The notes: generated by a model from the sequence alone, not told the origin. A stretch of DNA of 64,000 bases from Rhizobium cauense (GCF_019511525.1 NZ_JAEUAT010000002.1:1-64000), one strand, 5' to 3'; shown: positions 1 through 8,844, counted from the stretch's first letter. A program made the numbers and translations.

Positions 1-391
1 CTCCCGAGGAGGATTGAGCCCCGCTGCCATTGTCGTCGGCAAAATCGGCCGGCGCAGTGGATTTGATGACCTTGTTGGCGCTGTAGGGAATAACGCTTGC
101 GTTCGGCAGATCGCCCTCGGCCTTTTGACAGGTGTAGCGGGTGCTGCCGCCGTTGCGGATCAAGGTGTTGCCGCCCTTGCTGCGCACGAAAACCATACCG
201 TGGCCGACCAACCTGGTGCTCCTCTTGCCCAGCTTCTCGCTCTTCATCTGAAAGAAAGTGCCGTTGACGCTGATCACGGACCTCTCCCAGTAGACGTCGA
301 CCGCAGGGCTGCCGCCGCACTTCTGGTATGCCTCTGCGGCCCCCGAAGTCAGGGCGATAGCGGTTACCGACACTACGACGAACAGGCGCAT
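1..391 (-). CDS. Small secreted protein, 3' end outside the window
   Basis: The reading frame starts at 391 and is open for 130 codons to the window edge, so the C-terminus is missing. Residues 1-21 form a signal peptide (short basic start, hydrophobic core, AEA cleavage site), which points to export to the periplasm. The mature part has two cysteines, about C25 and C88 (in RYTCQK), spaced like the disulfide pair of small lysozyme-inhibitor-like (MliC-type) beta-barrels. That likeness is weak and I do not assign the family. The tail is rich in Gly, Ser and Asp. Function unknown. Confidence 0.6.
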   Translation of the reverse strand, partial: MRLFVVVSVTAIALTSGAAEAYQKCGGSPAVDVYWERSVISVNGTFFQMKSEKLGKRSTRLVGHGMVFVRSKGGNTLIRNGGSTRYTCQKAEGDLPNASVIPYSANKVIKSTAPADFADDNGSGAQSSSG

Positions 392-700
392 AAGTGCCCC
401 CAGGTTCTGGTTGCCACCGGTGGCTGGTCTCGCACGTCCGGCGCTCAAGGCTGCAATCAGAGCTTGACCGCTTTGAAACGAAATACAATTCGGAAATAGG
501 AGGTAAGCTGGTCGCCCCCTGGCCAGTCAGGGCTCGCCCCGCAGCCATACCCTCAGGGCACGACTGCGTTTCCATATAAGCATAACGGCGCCACATTTGC
601 GGGCGTATACAAGGATATTCAATCCCCATTGGCATCACGCCATACCATATCGCGGCCATCGCTTCCGCGCCGGCCACGCCATTGCGAGTGATCCCTGACG
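392..700. other. Intergenic region between divergent genes
   Basis: About 310 bases separate the divergent small secreted protein and the drug efflux gene. Any promoters for both must lie here. I see no convincing sigma-70 pair, palindrome or coding sequence; a TTGACC near 456 has only a poor -10 partner. Confidence 0.5.
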
Positions 701-2152
701 ATGTCGGATCAGATCTACCAGGCGGCTGCCATCGGGCGCCCCAAGCCGAACTTCCGCGTCATAGCGATGATCGTTGCGAGCGCCATGTTCATGGAGCAGC
801 TCGACGCCACCGTGTTGGCAACAGCGCTGCCGACCATGGCGCGCGACTTCGGCGTCAGCGCCCCGTCGATGAGCATCGCGCTGACCTCCTACCTCCTCAG
901 TCTCGCGATCTTCATTCCGGCTAGCGGCCTGATTGCCGATCGCTTCGGCTCGCGCACCGTCTTCCGCTCGGCGATTGCGGTGTTCGTCACGGGTTCCATC
1001 TTCTGCGCACTGTCACCCAACCTCCTCTGTCTCGTGCTGGCGCGACTGCTGCAGGGGCTTGGCGGGGCGATGATGCTGCCGGTCGGGCGCCTCGTGCTGC
1101 TGCGCAGCGTCTCCCGCAAGGACATGGTCAACGCCATGTCGTGGCTGCTGGTGCCGGCGCTGATTGGCCCGATCCTCGGCCCACCGGTCGGGGGCCTGAT
1201 CGTCACCTATCTCGACTGGCGCTGGATCTTCTACATCAACGTACCGATCGGCATCATCGGCTTCACCCTGGTCTCGATCTTTATCGAAGACTCCAAGGGC
1301 GAGGCGAAGCGCCCGTTCGATACGATCGGTTTCATCCTCTCCGGCATCGCGCTCGGTTCCCTGCTGTTCGGTTTCGAAAGCTCCAGCCGACCGGGCGAGG
1401 GCGCCTTCTCGCTGTTCCTGATCGCCGTCGGCCTGCTCTTCGGCGTCGCCTATCTCAGGCACGCCCGCCGCCATCCGTCGCCGATCATGGATTTCTCGCT
1501 GATGAAGGTGCCGAGCTTCGGCACGTCAGTGATCGCCGGTTCGCTGACCCGCATCACGCAGGGCGCGCAGCCCTTCCTGCTGCCGCTCTATTTCCAGCTT
1601 GGCTTCGGCCTGTCTGCGGCCAAGGCCGGTCAGCTCGTCACCGCCGCAGCTCTTGGCTCGATGGCGATGAAGGCGGTAGCACCTCGCGTGCTGCGCCGTT
1701 TCGGTTTCCGCAACGCACTGGTCGCCAACGGCGTCATCGCCACGTTCGGCTACGCGCTTTGCGCAGCCTTCCGACCCGACTGGCCGTTGGCGTTGATCTT
1801 CGCAATCCTCGTCATGTGCGGCTTCTTCATGTCGTTTCAGTTCACGGCCTACAACACGGTCGCCTACGACGAGATCGACCGTGACCGCATGAGCTCGGCG
1901 ACCAGCTTCTACACGACGTTCCAGCAGCTGATGCTGTCGCTCGGCATCTGCATTGGCGCGCTGGCGCTGCACACGTCGATGACGGTCAACGGCAGCGAGA
2001 CGCCGCAACTGCACGATTTCTCCGCCGCCTTCCTCTTCGTCACGGCGATCTCGATCACCGCGACGTTCTGGAACCTGCGCTTTTCCAGGAGCGCCGGCGC
2101 CGACATCAGCGGCCATGATGCCGGCAAGCCTGCGCACGCCGCAGAGCACTGA
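701..2152 (+). CDS. MFS drug efflux transporter, DHA2 (EmrB/QacA) type
   Basis: A 483-residue integral membrane protein with the drug:H+ antiporter pattern: an N-terminal helix with the FMEQLDATVLATALP motif typical of the DHA2 group (membrane-embedded Asp in helix 1), the motif-A-like GLIADRFGSR loop, and the motif-C-like GPILGPPVGG segment in helix 5. It should export drugs or other hydrophobic compounds across the inner membrane in exchange for protons. No periplasmic adaptor or outer-membrane partner gene is adjacent. The ATG at 701 is preceded by only a weak ribosome binding site. It converges on the homocysteine methyltransferase gene, 3 bases apart. Confidence 0.9.
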   Translation: MSDQIYQAAAIGRPKPNFRVIAMIVASAMFMEQLDATVLATALPTMARDFGVSAPSMSIALTSYLLSLAIFIPASGLIADRFGSRTVFRSAIAVFVTGSIFCALSPNLLCLVLARLLQGLGGAMMLPVGRLVLLRSVSRKDMVNAMSWLLVPALIGPILGPPVGGLIVTYLDWRWIFYINVPIGIIGFTLVSIFIEDSKGEAKRPFDTIGFILSGIALGSLLFGFESSSRPGEGAFSLFLIAVGLLFGVAYLRHARRHPSPIMDFSLMKVPSFGTSVIAGSLTRITQGAQPFLLPLYFQLGFGLSAAKAGQLVTAAALGSMAMKAVAPRVLRRFGFRNALVANGVIATFGYALCAAFRPDWPLALIFAILVMCGFFMSFQFTAYNTVAYDEIDRDRMSSATSFYTTFQQLMLSLGICIGALALHTSMTVNGSETPQLHDFSAAFLFVTAISITATFWNLRFSRSAGADISGHDAGKPAHAAEH

Positions 2153-2155
2153 CCG

Positions 2156-3106
2156 TCAGGCGGCCACCGCGGGTAGGCACGCCGCGCAGATGGCGGCTAC
2201 ATGCCGATGATCCGTGCCGCAGCAGCCGCCGACGATCCGGATCTGCGGCATTTTCTGCATCAGCTGCCGGTAGCGTTGTCCGAGATCGACGGGATCGCCG
2301 GCATCCAGCGTCTCGCTCTCATCGAGCTCCGCATGGCTCATGCTCGAGGCATTTGCCCGAAGGCCGTAGATACGCTTCGTCCACTCGGCGCGGTGATCGA
2401 GCGCCTCGGCGAAATGCGTCGGATGGGCACAATTGATCATGTAGTAGACCGGAGATCCGCCGGTCGCCGCGTCTGTCGTCTCGATTGCCTCCTGCAGGCT
2501 GTGCCCGCTCACCAGCTTGCCGTCGGTCTCGACCGTAAAAGCGATCGAGCACGGCATGCCATGGGCCTGGGCCGCCCGCGCGACACCGATCGCCTCGTCG
2601 ACGGTGTTCAGCGTGACGGCGGAGATCATGTCCGCATCGCTCTCGGCAAAGCTGCCGATCTGGACGCTGTGATAGTCCTTGGCCTCAGTCGCGTTCATCC
2701 GGCCGGCCTTGTAGCCATCGCCGCGTGGCCCCATCGCGCCGCTGAGCACGATCGGCCGCCCCGGCTCCTCGTGCCGCTCGCGCAAGCCCGCAAGCAGGGC
2801 CATGCTTTGAACGTTTGCGTCATGCAGCGCCTCCGGCGTGTAGCCGAGCTTCTCCGCCCAATCCGGGCTCGCCCGCCATGTCGGGCTGTCGAGGATGAAG
2901 CCGGCGCCATGCTTGCGGGCAATGTCGAGGTAGCGGCGATAGTAGGCGCGCAGCCGGTCGCGGCCCTCTTCTGACGCCATCATCACGAAAGACGCGAAAT
3001 GCGGAAGCTGCAGTCCGTCGTGAAAGATGAAGGTCGTTTCCATGCCGCCGTCGGTGACGAATGTGCCGCCCTTGAGCTGCGGCAGGCTATGTCTGTACTT
3101 GGCCAT
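2156..3106 (-). CDS. Homocysteine S-methyltransferase family protein
   Basis: A 316-residue single-domain protein of the Pfam S-methyl_trans family. The barrel starts with the GGMETT motif, and the three zinc-ligand cysteines are present: one in INCAHP and the adjacent pair in GGCCGTD near the C-terminus. Family members move a methyl group from a donor such as S-methylmethionine or betaine to homocysteine, giving methionine; the donor cannot be read from sequence. I chose the ATG at 3106 because AGGGGG lies six bases upstream; an in-frame start 13 codons earlier has no such site. A TetR gene is divergent, with an inverted repeat between them. Confidence 0.85.
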   Translation of the reverse strand: MAKYRHSLPQLKGGTFVTDGGMETTFIFHDGLQLPHFASFVMMASEEGRDRLRAYYRRYLDIARKHGAGFILDSPTWRASPDWAEKLGYTPEALHDANVQSMALLAGLRERHEEPGRPIVLSGAMGPRGDGYKAGRMNATEAKDYHSVQIGSFAESDADMISAVTLNTVDEAIGVARAAQAHGMPCSIAFTVETDGKLVSGHSLQEAIETTDAATGGSPVYYMINCAHPTHFAEALDHRAEWTKRIYGLRANASSMSHAELDESETLDAGDPVDLGQRYRQLMQKMPQIRIVGGCCGTDHRHVAAICAACLPAVAA

Positions 3107-3232
3107 GACGATCCCCCTGTTTCGGGGCCCTCTATTTGCGAGCAATTCTCATGAACAAGTTCTCCGCTTCCGGGCTGCGAAACTAGCCGACTTGCGGTAT
3201 AGTTTGGCATCGCATGACGTTTGTCTTTGATT

Positions 3233-3257
3233 TCAACCGCTTCCGTGGAGCGGTTGA
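3233..3257. promoter_or_regulatory. Inverted repeat, candidate TetR operator
   Basis: Perfect 9-base arms TCAACCGCT and AGCGGTTGA are separated by 7 bases. The repeat lies in the gap between the divergent methyltransferase (start 3106) and TetR (start 3323) genes, where a TetR dimer would be expected to bind. Binding is inferred from symmetry and position only. Confidence 0.45.
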
Positions 3258-3322
3258 CGAGACGGCATCCATCGAGATCAGAGCGGGCGGACGAAAACCG
3301 TACCGGCGGTACAGGGGATCTA

Positions 3323-3946
3323 ATGCGCAAGGGAGAGGAGACAAGAACCCGCATCCTGGATGTGGCCGAAGCCGCGGTCCTGCAGAAGGGCTTCGGTGGC
3401 ACCTCGATCGAAGAGCTGATCGCCGAGACCGGCATCACCAAGAGCGGCTTCTTCTACCATTTCCGGGACAAGAACGCGCTCGCCAAGGCGCTGCTCGAGC
3501 GCTACATCGAAAACGACGAACGCATCTACGACGAGATCTTCAGCCGCGCCCGCGAACTCGCCGACGATCCGCTGCAATCCTTCCTGCTCGGCTTGAAGCT
3601 GCTCGCAGAACTGCTGTCAGACCTTCCGAACGGCCACCCCGGCTGCCTCGTCGCCACCGTCTGCTACTATGAGCGCCTGTTCGACCGCGACATCCAGGAA
3701 ACCAACAAGCAGGCGGTGCTCGCCTGGCGCCGGCGCTTCCGCGGCATGTTCGAGGAGATCATGGTGGTCTACACGCCGCGCGAACCGATCGAGATCGACC
3801 AGCTGGCCGACATGGTCTCGACGGTGCTGGAGGGCGGCATCGTGCTATCGAAGGCGCTGAAGGAACCGCAAGGGCTTGCCGATCAGGTGCTGGTGCTGCG
3901 CAGCTTCGTGAAGCTCCTGTTCCAACCACCGATCGTCCGCCAGTGA
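3323..3946 (+). CDS. TetR/AcrR family transcriptional regulator
   Basis: A 207-residue repressor-type regulator. The N-terminal TetR DNA-binding domain spans about residues 5-55: TRTRILDVAEAAVLQKGF, then the helix-turn-helix with SGFFYHFRDKNAL, the classic recognition-helix region. The C-terminal ligand domain has no recognisable specificity. I chose the ATG at 3323 because the domain begins right after it; the in-frame upstream extension of 34 codons is low-complexity and would run through the candidate operator. It probably controls the divergent methyltransferase gene and itself. Confidence 0.88.
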   Translation: MRKGEETRTRILDVAEAAVLQKGFGGTSIEELIAETGITKSGFFYHFRDKNALAKALLERYIENDERIYDEIFSRARELADDPLQSFLLGLKLLAELLSDLPNGHPGCLVATVCYYERLFDRDIQETNKQAVLAWRRRFRGMFEEIMVVYTPREPIEIDQLADMVSTVLEGGIVLSKALKEPQGLADQVLVLRSFVKLLFQPPIVRQ

Positions 3947-4005
3947 GCGGAGCAATTGTCCGCCAGCCTCTGCAATGCTAGGGTCGACCTGTCGTGGAGC
4001 GCTAA

Positions 4006-4272
4006 ATGAACGAGAAAACCAACGTCGAGCTGACAAAATCGCAGGCTGACCGGATGCGCCAATTGGTGCAAGCCGGAGAGTATCGCAATGTCGACGAAAT
4101 CCTCTCCGAGGCCGTGACCGAGTGGTTGGCCCGTCATGAGGGCGACGACACGGCTGTACTGAAACGTCTTTGGGACGAAGGGATCGCGAGTGGCCAAGCC
4201 AACTCCGTGGACCTCGATTCACTACGGATCGAGGCCAGGAACCGGCTCAAGGCCCAGACGCGTGGTTGCTGA
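4006..4272 (+). CDS. parD: ParD-like antitoxin
   Basis: An 88-residue protein with an N-terminal ribbon-helix-helix pattern (NVELTKSQADRMRQLVQAGEY followed by a helix with SEAVTEWLARHE), typical of CopG/ParD antitoxins that bind their own operator as dimers. The C-terminal half (DDTAVLKRLWDEGIASG) matches the segment that wraps the ParE toxin. Its stop overlaps the start of the toxin gene by 11 bases, the usual coupling in parDE operons. It neutralises the toxin and represses the operon. Confidence 0.85.
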   Translation: MNEKTNVELTKSQADRMRQLVQAGEYRNVDEILSEAVTEWLARHEGDDTAVLKRLWDEGIASGQANSVDLDSLRIEARNRLKAQTRGC

Positions 4273-4579
4273 AATCAGGTGGACGCCGCAGGCGCGTCAG
4301 GATCTACTCGACATCTATGTTGCAATCGGCCTGCATCAGCCAAACGCGGCGGAGCGATACTTCAGCCTGATCGAGGAAAAGGCAGGACGCCTCGCTGAAC
4401 AGCCAAGGCTTGGCCCGCGCCGTTCAGATATCTCCGATGATGCCCGAATGTTGGTCGCCGCGCCTTTCGTTCTTTTGTATCGAACGGTCCCGAATGCCGA
4501 TGAAGGGCCGGTAGAAGTCGTTGAGGTCGTGCGTATCATCGATGGTCGCAGGGACTTGAATGCACTCCTGCTGCTCTAG
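4262..4579 (+). CDS. parE: ParE-like toxin, RelE/ParE family
   Basis: A 105-residue protein starting at GTG 4262 inside the 3' end of parD. It shows the family layout: IRWTPQARQDLLDIYVAI at the N-terminus, two long helices, the conserved PRLGPRRSDI turn and a C-terminal strand with YRT followed by VVRIIDGRRDL. Known ParE toxins poison DNA gyrase; other members of the superfamily cut mRNA on the ribosome, and sequence alone does not decide. A longer in-frame start at 4190 would lie wholly inside parD and is less likely. The stop overlaps the convergent DUF1697 stop. Confidence 0.85.
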   Translation: MVAEIRWTPQARQDLLDIYVAIGLHQPNAAERYFSLIEEKAGRLAEQPRLGPRRSDISDDARMLVAAPFVLLYRTVPNADEGPVEVVEVVRIIDGRRDLNALLLL

Positions 4580-5100
4580 CCGCCGTCCTCCATCGCACCT
4601 GCCATTTCGGCGAGCTTGCGCACGGTGTTGAGGTTGCGCGTCGTTCCCGGCTTCAAAGCCGGCAGCTTGAGCTTAGATTTGCCGGAACCGATAGGGAAGT
4701 GGACATAGATTTCGCGCCCGGCGAGAACCGCCTCTTCGCCATCGGGCGCGACCATCCTGTCCAGAGCGTCATCGGGCGCTGCTTCCGGCAGGAAGCTCAC
4801 GAGGAGATAGTTGGGCTTTGCGTCAGGAAACGGCGCGTTGGCGACAATCGCTTCCAGCTCCTTGCGGCTGCGCAGCATCACGCCGGGTTTCTTGCCGAGC
4901 AGCTTTCCGAGTGCGTCGTCCAGCTTTTGCTCGACGTCGGCTTCCGCTTCGTCGGCGCGAAACAGCACGTTGCCGCTCTGGATGTAAGTCTTCACGTCGC
5001 TGAAGCCGAGCCCTTCGCAGACCGCCTTCAGCTCCGCCATGGGCAGCTTGCCCGTGCCGCCGACATTGATCGCCCTCAGGAGCGCCACATAGACCGTCAC
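4576..5100 (-). CDS. DUF1697 family protein
   Basis: A 174-residue protein beginning VTVYVALLRAINVGGTGKLPM, the hallmark opening of DUF1697 (YVALLRGINVGG), followed by the conserved YIQSGNVLF strand. The GTG at 5100 is chosen because GGGAGGAG lies directly upstream; the in-frame ATGs further upstream lie inside the neighbouring peptidase gene. Function is unknown for the family. It is convergent with parE (stops overlap) and lies 16 bases downstream of oligopeptidase B on the same strand, so the two may be cotranscribed. Confidence 0.85.
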   Translation of the reverse strand: MTVYVALLRAINVGGTGKLPMAELKAVCEGLGFSDVKTYIQSGNVLFRADEAEADVEQKLDDALGKLLGKKPGVMLRSRKELEAIVANAPFPDAKPNYLLVSFLPEAAPDDALDRMVAPDGEEAVLAGREIYVHFPIGSGKSKLKLPALKPGTTRNLNTVRKLAEMAGAMEDGG

Positions 5101-5116
5101 GGGCTCCTCCCAGCCG

Positions 5117-7225
5117 TTACATCTTGCCCGCGACCTTGATCGCGAAGGCATATTCGAAGGCGATTTCCTCGAGGCGCTGGAAGCGGCCCGAGGCGCCGCC
5201 GTGGCCGGCATCCATGTTGGTCTTCAACAGGATCGGCGCGGAACCCGTCGTCTTTTCGCGCAGCCGTGCCACCCACTTTGCCGGCTCCCAATAGGTGACG
5301 CGCGGATCGGTGAGGCCACCGAGCGCCAGGATCGGCGGATAGGCCTTGGCGTCGACATTGTCGTAGGGCGAATAGGCGGCGATGTGGTCGTAGTCTTCCT
5401 TGCTCTCGATCGGGTTGCCCCATTCTGGCCATTCCGGCGGGGTGAGCGGCAGCGTGTCATCGAGCATGGTGTTCAGCACATCGACGAAAGGAACGGCGGC
5501 GATCAGTCCGGCGAACTTTTCCGGCGCCATGTTGGCAACGGCGCCCATCAGCATGCCGCCGGCCGAGCCGCCCTCGGCGATGATGTTGGCGTAGGAGGTG
5601 AACTTTTCCTGATTCAGATAGTCAGCGGCTGATATGAAGTCCTTGAACGTGTTGGTCTTCTTTTCCATCTTGCCGTCTTCGTACCAGGCAAAGCCCTTGT
5701 CCTTGCCGCCGCGGATATGGGCGATGGCATAGACGAAACCACGATCGGCGAGCGACAGGCAGTTGGTGTTGAAGCCGGCCGGAATGGTGATACCGTAGGC
5801 GCCATAGCCGTAGAGCAAGCAGGGCGCGGAGCCGTCGAGCGGCGTATCCTTGCGATAGAGCAGCGACACCGGCACCTCAACGCCATCCCAGGCTGGCGCG
5901 AAGACGCGACGGGTGACGTAATCATCCGGATTGTGGCCTGAGGGCACTTCCTGGGTCTTCAACAGCGTGCGATCGCGCGTCACCATGTTGTAGTCGTAGA
6001 GTTGCGACGGTGTCGTCATCGAGGAGTAGGAGAAGCGGATGACGTCGCTGTCGTATTCCGCGGCACCCTGCAGCCCGAGCGAATAGGCCTCTTCGGCAAA
6101 GGCGATGGCATGTTCCTCGCCAGTGCGTCGGTCGCGGATCATGATCTGCGGCAGGCCATCCTTGCGCTCCAGCCATAGCAGGTGGCGGGCATAGGCCATG
6201 TGGCTGATGATCAATGTTCCCGGCTTGTGCGGCACGACCTCGCGCCAGTTCGCCTTGCCCGGGTTTTCAACCGGCGCTTCCATGATCTTGAAATCCTTGG
6301 CGTCGCCGTCGTTCGTCAGGACGTAGAAGACGTCGCCGCCTTCCGTCATCGAGTATTCGATGCCTTCCTCGCGCTCGGCCACCAGCTTCGGCTCCGCCGT
6401 CAGGTCCTTCGTGGAAAGCAGGCGGTATTCCGAGGTCTCGTGGTCGTGGATGTCGATGTAGACGAAGTCGTCGAGCAGCGAGCCGCCGACACCCATGAAG
6501 AAGCCCGCATCCTTCTCCTCATAGACCAACCGGTCTTGCGCCTGCGGCGTGCCGAGAATGTGGTGGAACACTTTCGAGGGGCGATGATTCTCATCGAGCG
6601 CCGAGTAGAAGAAGCTGTTGCCGTCGGGCGCCCAGACGCCGCCGCCGCCGGTGTTCTCGATCACGTCGGCCATATCCTCGCCGGTCGCCAGATCGCGCAC
6701 GCGCAGCGTATAGAACTCGGAGCCCTTGTCGTCATAGCCCCAGATGCCGCGGCTGTGGTCTGTCGAGTGGTCGAGGCCGGCGAGCCGGAAATAGGCCTTG
6801 CCGGCGGCCTCCTTGTCGCCATCGAGGAGAACTGTGCGGATCGTCTCGTCCTTGACGTCGCCATTGCGGGGAATGCGGAAATAGCGAGGCTGTTCGCCGC
6901 CGGTGACGAAGAAAGTGCCGTAGGCGTAGTCGCCGTCCTTCATCGGCACGGAGCTGTCGTCTTCCTTGATGCGGCCACGCATTTCGGCAAACAGTGTCTT
7001 CTGCAGCGCCTTGGTGTCTTCCATCGCCGCGTTCATGTAGACGTTTTCGGCTTCGAGATGCTGGCGGATCGCGGGATCGAGGATCGACGGATCCTTGAAC
7101 ATCGCCTGCCAGTTGTCGGCGCGAAGCCAGGCATAGTCGTCGGTGCGGGTGATGCCGTGGCGCGTATCGGAGATCGGCTTCTTGGCGGCAACGGGCGGGT
7201 TCGGCAGGTTCTTGAAGACGGTCAA
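5117..7225 (-). CDS. ptrB: Oligopeptidase B (S9A prolyl oligopeptidase family)
   Basis: A 702-residue cytosolic serine peptidase with a beta-propeller followed by an alpha/beta hydrolase domain. The triad residues are visible: the nucleophile in GGSAGGML, the Asp in GGLTDPRV and the His in DAGHGG. Oligopeptidase B cleaves short peptides after Arg or Lys; the propeller excludes folded proteins. Length fits the family (about 680-710). I prefer the TTG at 7225, since GGAG lies six bases upstream and the family sequence TVFKNLPNPPVA starts there; an ATG at 7330 adds 35 unconserved residues. No signal peptide. Confidence 0.88.
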   Translation of the reverse strand: MTVFKNLPNPPVAAKKPISDTRHGITRTDDYAWLRADNWQAMFKDPSILDPAIRQHLEAENVYMNAAMEDTKALQKTLFAEMRGRIKEDDSSVPMKDGDYAYGTFFVTGGEQPRYFRIPRNGDVKDETIRTVLLDGDKEAAGKAYFRLAGLDHSTDHSRGIWGYDDKGSEFYTLRVRDLATGEDMADVIENTGGGGVWAPDGNSFFYSALDENHRPSKVFHHILGTPQAQDRLVYEEKDAGFFMGVGGSLLDDFVYIDIHDHETSEYRLLSTKDLTAEPKLVAEREEGIEYSMTEGGDVFYVLTNDGDAKDFKIMEAPVENPGKANWREVVPHKPGTLIISHMAYARHLLWLERKDGLPQIMIRDRRTGEEHAIAFAEEAYSLGLQGAAEYDSDVIRFSYSSMTTPSQLYDYNMVTRDRTLLKTQEVPSGHNPDDYVTRRVFAPAWDGVEVPVSLLYRKDTPLDGSAPCLLYGYGAYGITIPAGFNTNCLSLADRGFVYAIAHIRGGKDKGFAWYEDGKMEKKTNTFKDFISAADYLNQEKFTSYANIIAEGGSAGGMLMGAVANMAPEKFAGLIAAVPFVDVLNTMLDDTLPLTPPEWPEWGNPIESKEDYDHIAAYSPYDNVDAKAYPPILALGGLTDPRVTYWEPAKWVARLREKTTGSAPILLKTNMDAGHGGASGRFQRLEEIAFEYAFAIKVAGKM

Positions 7226-7462
7226 GGAAGGCTCCGGAAACGTGATGTCAGGTCGGCAAGAGATAGAGGCGCGCATGCCTCGGATCAAGCGCTGAAGACA
7301 GCTCTGTGGCAAAACCGAAGGAATGCTCACGTTGCCTTGATGTCACCATATTGTTTAAGAAAGTCCGCTATGTCGCCCGGAATTTGCGCCCTGTTTGACC
7401 GTGGAAACCTCGGTTTTACACAGGCGATTCCCGGAATGAGAATGCAAAGGAATCCCACCGTA

Positions 7463-7852
7463 ATGCCAAAACGTCTCGTGTTGCTTCTGTCCGCATTTAG
7501 CCTTGCTGTCCCCGCTTTCGCAGTCGATCCCGCAATCAAGAAACAACTCGAAAAGCTCGATCCCGCGACCCGTCTCGAGCAGAGCTGCGACACAGAGGCA
7601 ATGAGCCGAATCAACAAGGACGCGACCGGCTTCAAACCCGATAAAGTGATCGCCTATACCTTCAAGGATCCCGTTCCCGGCGACGACAGGCTGGAGGCGC
7701 CCGGCGCCGTGTTCCGCAGCAAGGGTGACTGGTATCACCTGTCCTACACCTGCATCACCGGTCCGCAGCACATCAACGTTCGCGATCTGCAATACAAGAT
7801 CGGCGAGAAGGTCCCGCGCGAGAAGTGGGAAAAGTACTATCTCTATGATTGA
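7463..7852 (+). CDS. DUF930 domain exported protein
   Basis: A 129-residue protein with a signal peptide (MPKRLVLLLSAFSLAVPAFA, cut near residue 20). The mature part fits DUF930: LDPATRLEQSCDTEAM, then DKVIAYTF, FRSKGDWYHLSYTC and a C-terminal WEKYYLYD. Two cysteines could form a disulfide in the periplasm. Function unknown; I know the family mainly from rhizobia. The start is not certain: in-frame ATGs lie 15 and 27 bases upstream, nearer to good spacing from AAGG-like sites, but the signal peptide reads best from 7463. Confidence 0.8.
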   Translation: MPKRLVLLLSAFSLAVPAFAVDPAIKKQLEKLDPATRLEQSCDTEAMSRINKDATGFKPDKVIAYTFKDPVPGDDRLEAPGAVFRSKGDWYHLSYTCITGPQHINVRDLQYKIGEKVPREKWEKYYLYD

Positions 7853-7906
7853 TCATGGCACGCGAGGGGAGCGTTTGCAGCGCTGCCTTTGTGAGGCCTT
7901 AGTCCT

Positions 7907-7949
7907 CAGGCATCGGTGCCGTTCCTGATGCCTGCAGCCAATTGCAGGC
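7907..7949. repeat. Two overlapping, mutually exclusive inverted repeats
   Basis: CAGGCATC (7907-7914) pairs with GATGCCTG (7927-7934), while GCCTGCA (7930-7936) pairs with TGCAGGC (7943-7949). The two perfect stems share bases 7930-7934, so only one can form at a time. They lie between the DUF930 and polysaccharide deacetylase genes. There is no T-tract, so this is not an ordinary intrinsic terminator. Confidence 0.4.
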
Positions 7950-8033
7950 GAGCGCAAGCGGCATCTAACCACATGGCGCGCGAACGCCGCGCAGGTTATG
8001 CAGCGCGTGAACGATAAACGGCTTCTCTTTGGT

Positions 8034-8843
8034 ATGAATCGTATTTTCCTTGTTTCGGCCTTGCTGATTGCCTCCGTTTCAGGGGCAATCGCTGCGGCAC
8101 TTCCACCACAGGACGCGGCGGTCGCTGCTGTGCCCGCAAAGCCCGCGCCAGCGCCCAAGGCTGCTGGCCCGAAGCTTGTCGAGCCGCATCTGCACATTGC
8201 CCGTTCCGGTGTGAAGGGTCATGCCCGCGTGGCGCTTACCTTCGATGCTTGCATGGGCAAGGCCGACGACCGCATCCTCTCGGTGCTGGTCAGCGAGCGG
8301 GTGCCGGCGACGATCTTCGTCACCGCCCGATGGCTGAAACACAACCCGCAGGCGCTGCAGGTCTTCCTTGAGAATCCGGATCTGTTCGAACTCGAGAACC
8401 ACGGCCAGAACCATATTCCGGCGGTCGATATCCCGGTTTCTATCTACGGCATTCCGTCCGCCGGCTCCCCGGAGGCGGTTCGCCAGGAAGTGCAGGGCGG
8501 CGCCGATGCCATGATTGCTGCCGGCATTGCCGCTCCGCATTGGTTCCGTGGTTCCACGGCCAAATATGACCGCTCCGCCATCGTGCAGATCCGCGACATG
8601 GGGTACCGCATCGCCGGTTACTCCGTGAACGGCGACGGCGGCTCGCTGCTCGGTGCTGCGGTTACGGAAAAGCGGATTGCGGCTGCCAGGGATGGCGACG
8701 TGGTGATCTCCCACATCAACCAGCCGACCCATGCGGCCGGGGAGGGCGTTGCCAAGGCCATCCTCGACCTGAAGGCCAAGGGCGTCGAATTTGTCCGGCT
8801 GCAGGACGTCGAAGACACCGGCGACGACCAGACGACGCAGTAA
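8034..8843 (+). CDS. Polysaccharide deacetylase (CE4/NodB-like), exported
   Basis: A 269-residue protein with an N-terminal signal peptide (hydrophobic core about residues 3-20) and a Pro/Ala-rich linker before a NodB-type barrel. CE4 motifs seen: TFDAC in place of the usual TFDDG, the metal-binding HGQNH, FRGSTAKYD in the arginine motif, and ISHINQPTH near the C-terminus. The first Asp (general base) is kept but the second, normally a metal ligand, is replaced by Ala. It should act on N-acetylated glycans in the cell envelope if active. The ATG at 8034 gives the cleaner signal peptide; another in-frame ATG lies at 7998. Confidence 0.8.
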   Translation: MNRIFLVSALLIASVSGAIAAALPPQDAAVAAVPAKPAPAPKAAGPKLVEPHLHIARSGVKGHARVALTFDACMGKADDRILSVLVSERVPATIFVTARWLKHNPQALQVFLENPDLFELENHGQNHIPAVDIPVSIYGIPSAGSPEAVRQEVQGGADAMIAAGIAAPHWFRGSTAKYDRSAIVQIRDMGYRIAGYSVNGDGGSLLGAAVTEKRIAAARDGDVVISHINQPTHAAGEGVAKAILDLKAKGVEFVRLQDVEDTGDDQTTQ

Positions 8844-8844
8844 G

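Noticed and set aside
6182..7462. Plus-strand extension of the DUF930 frame across the oligopeptidase B gene
   Set aside because: The 5' part is the antisense of ptrB. Only the end, from a proper signal peptide at 7463, is a real gene.
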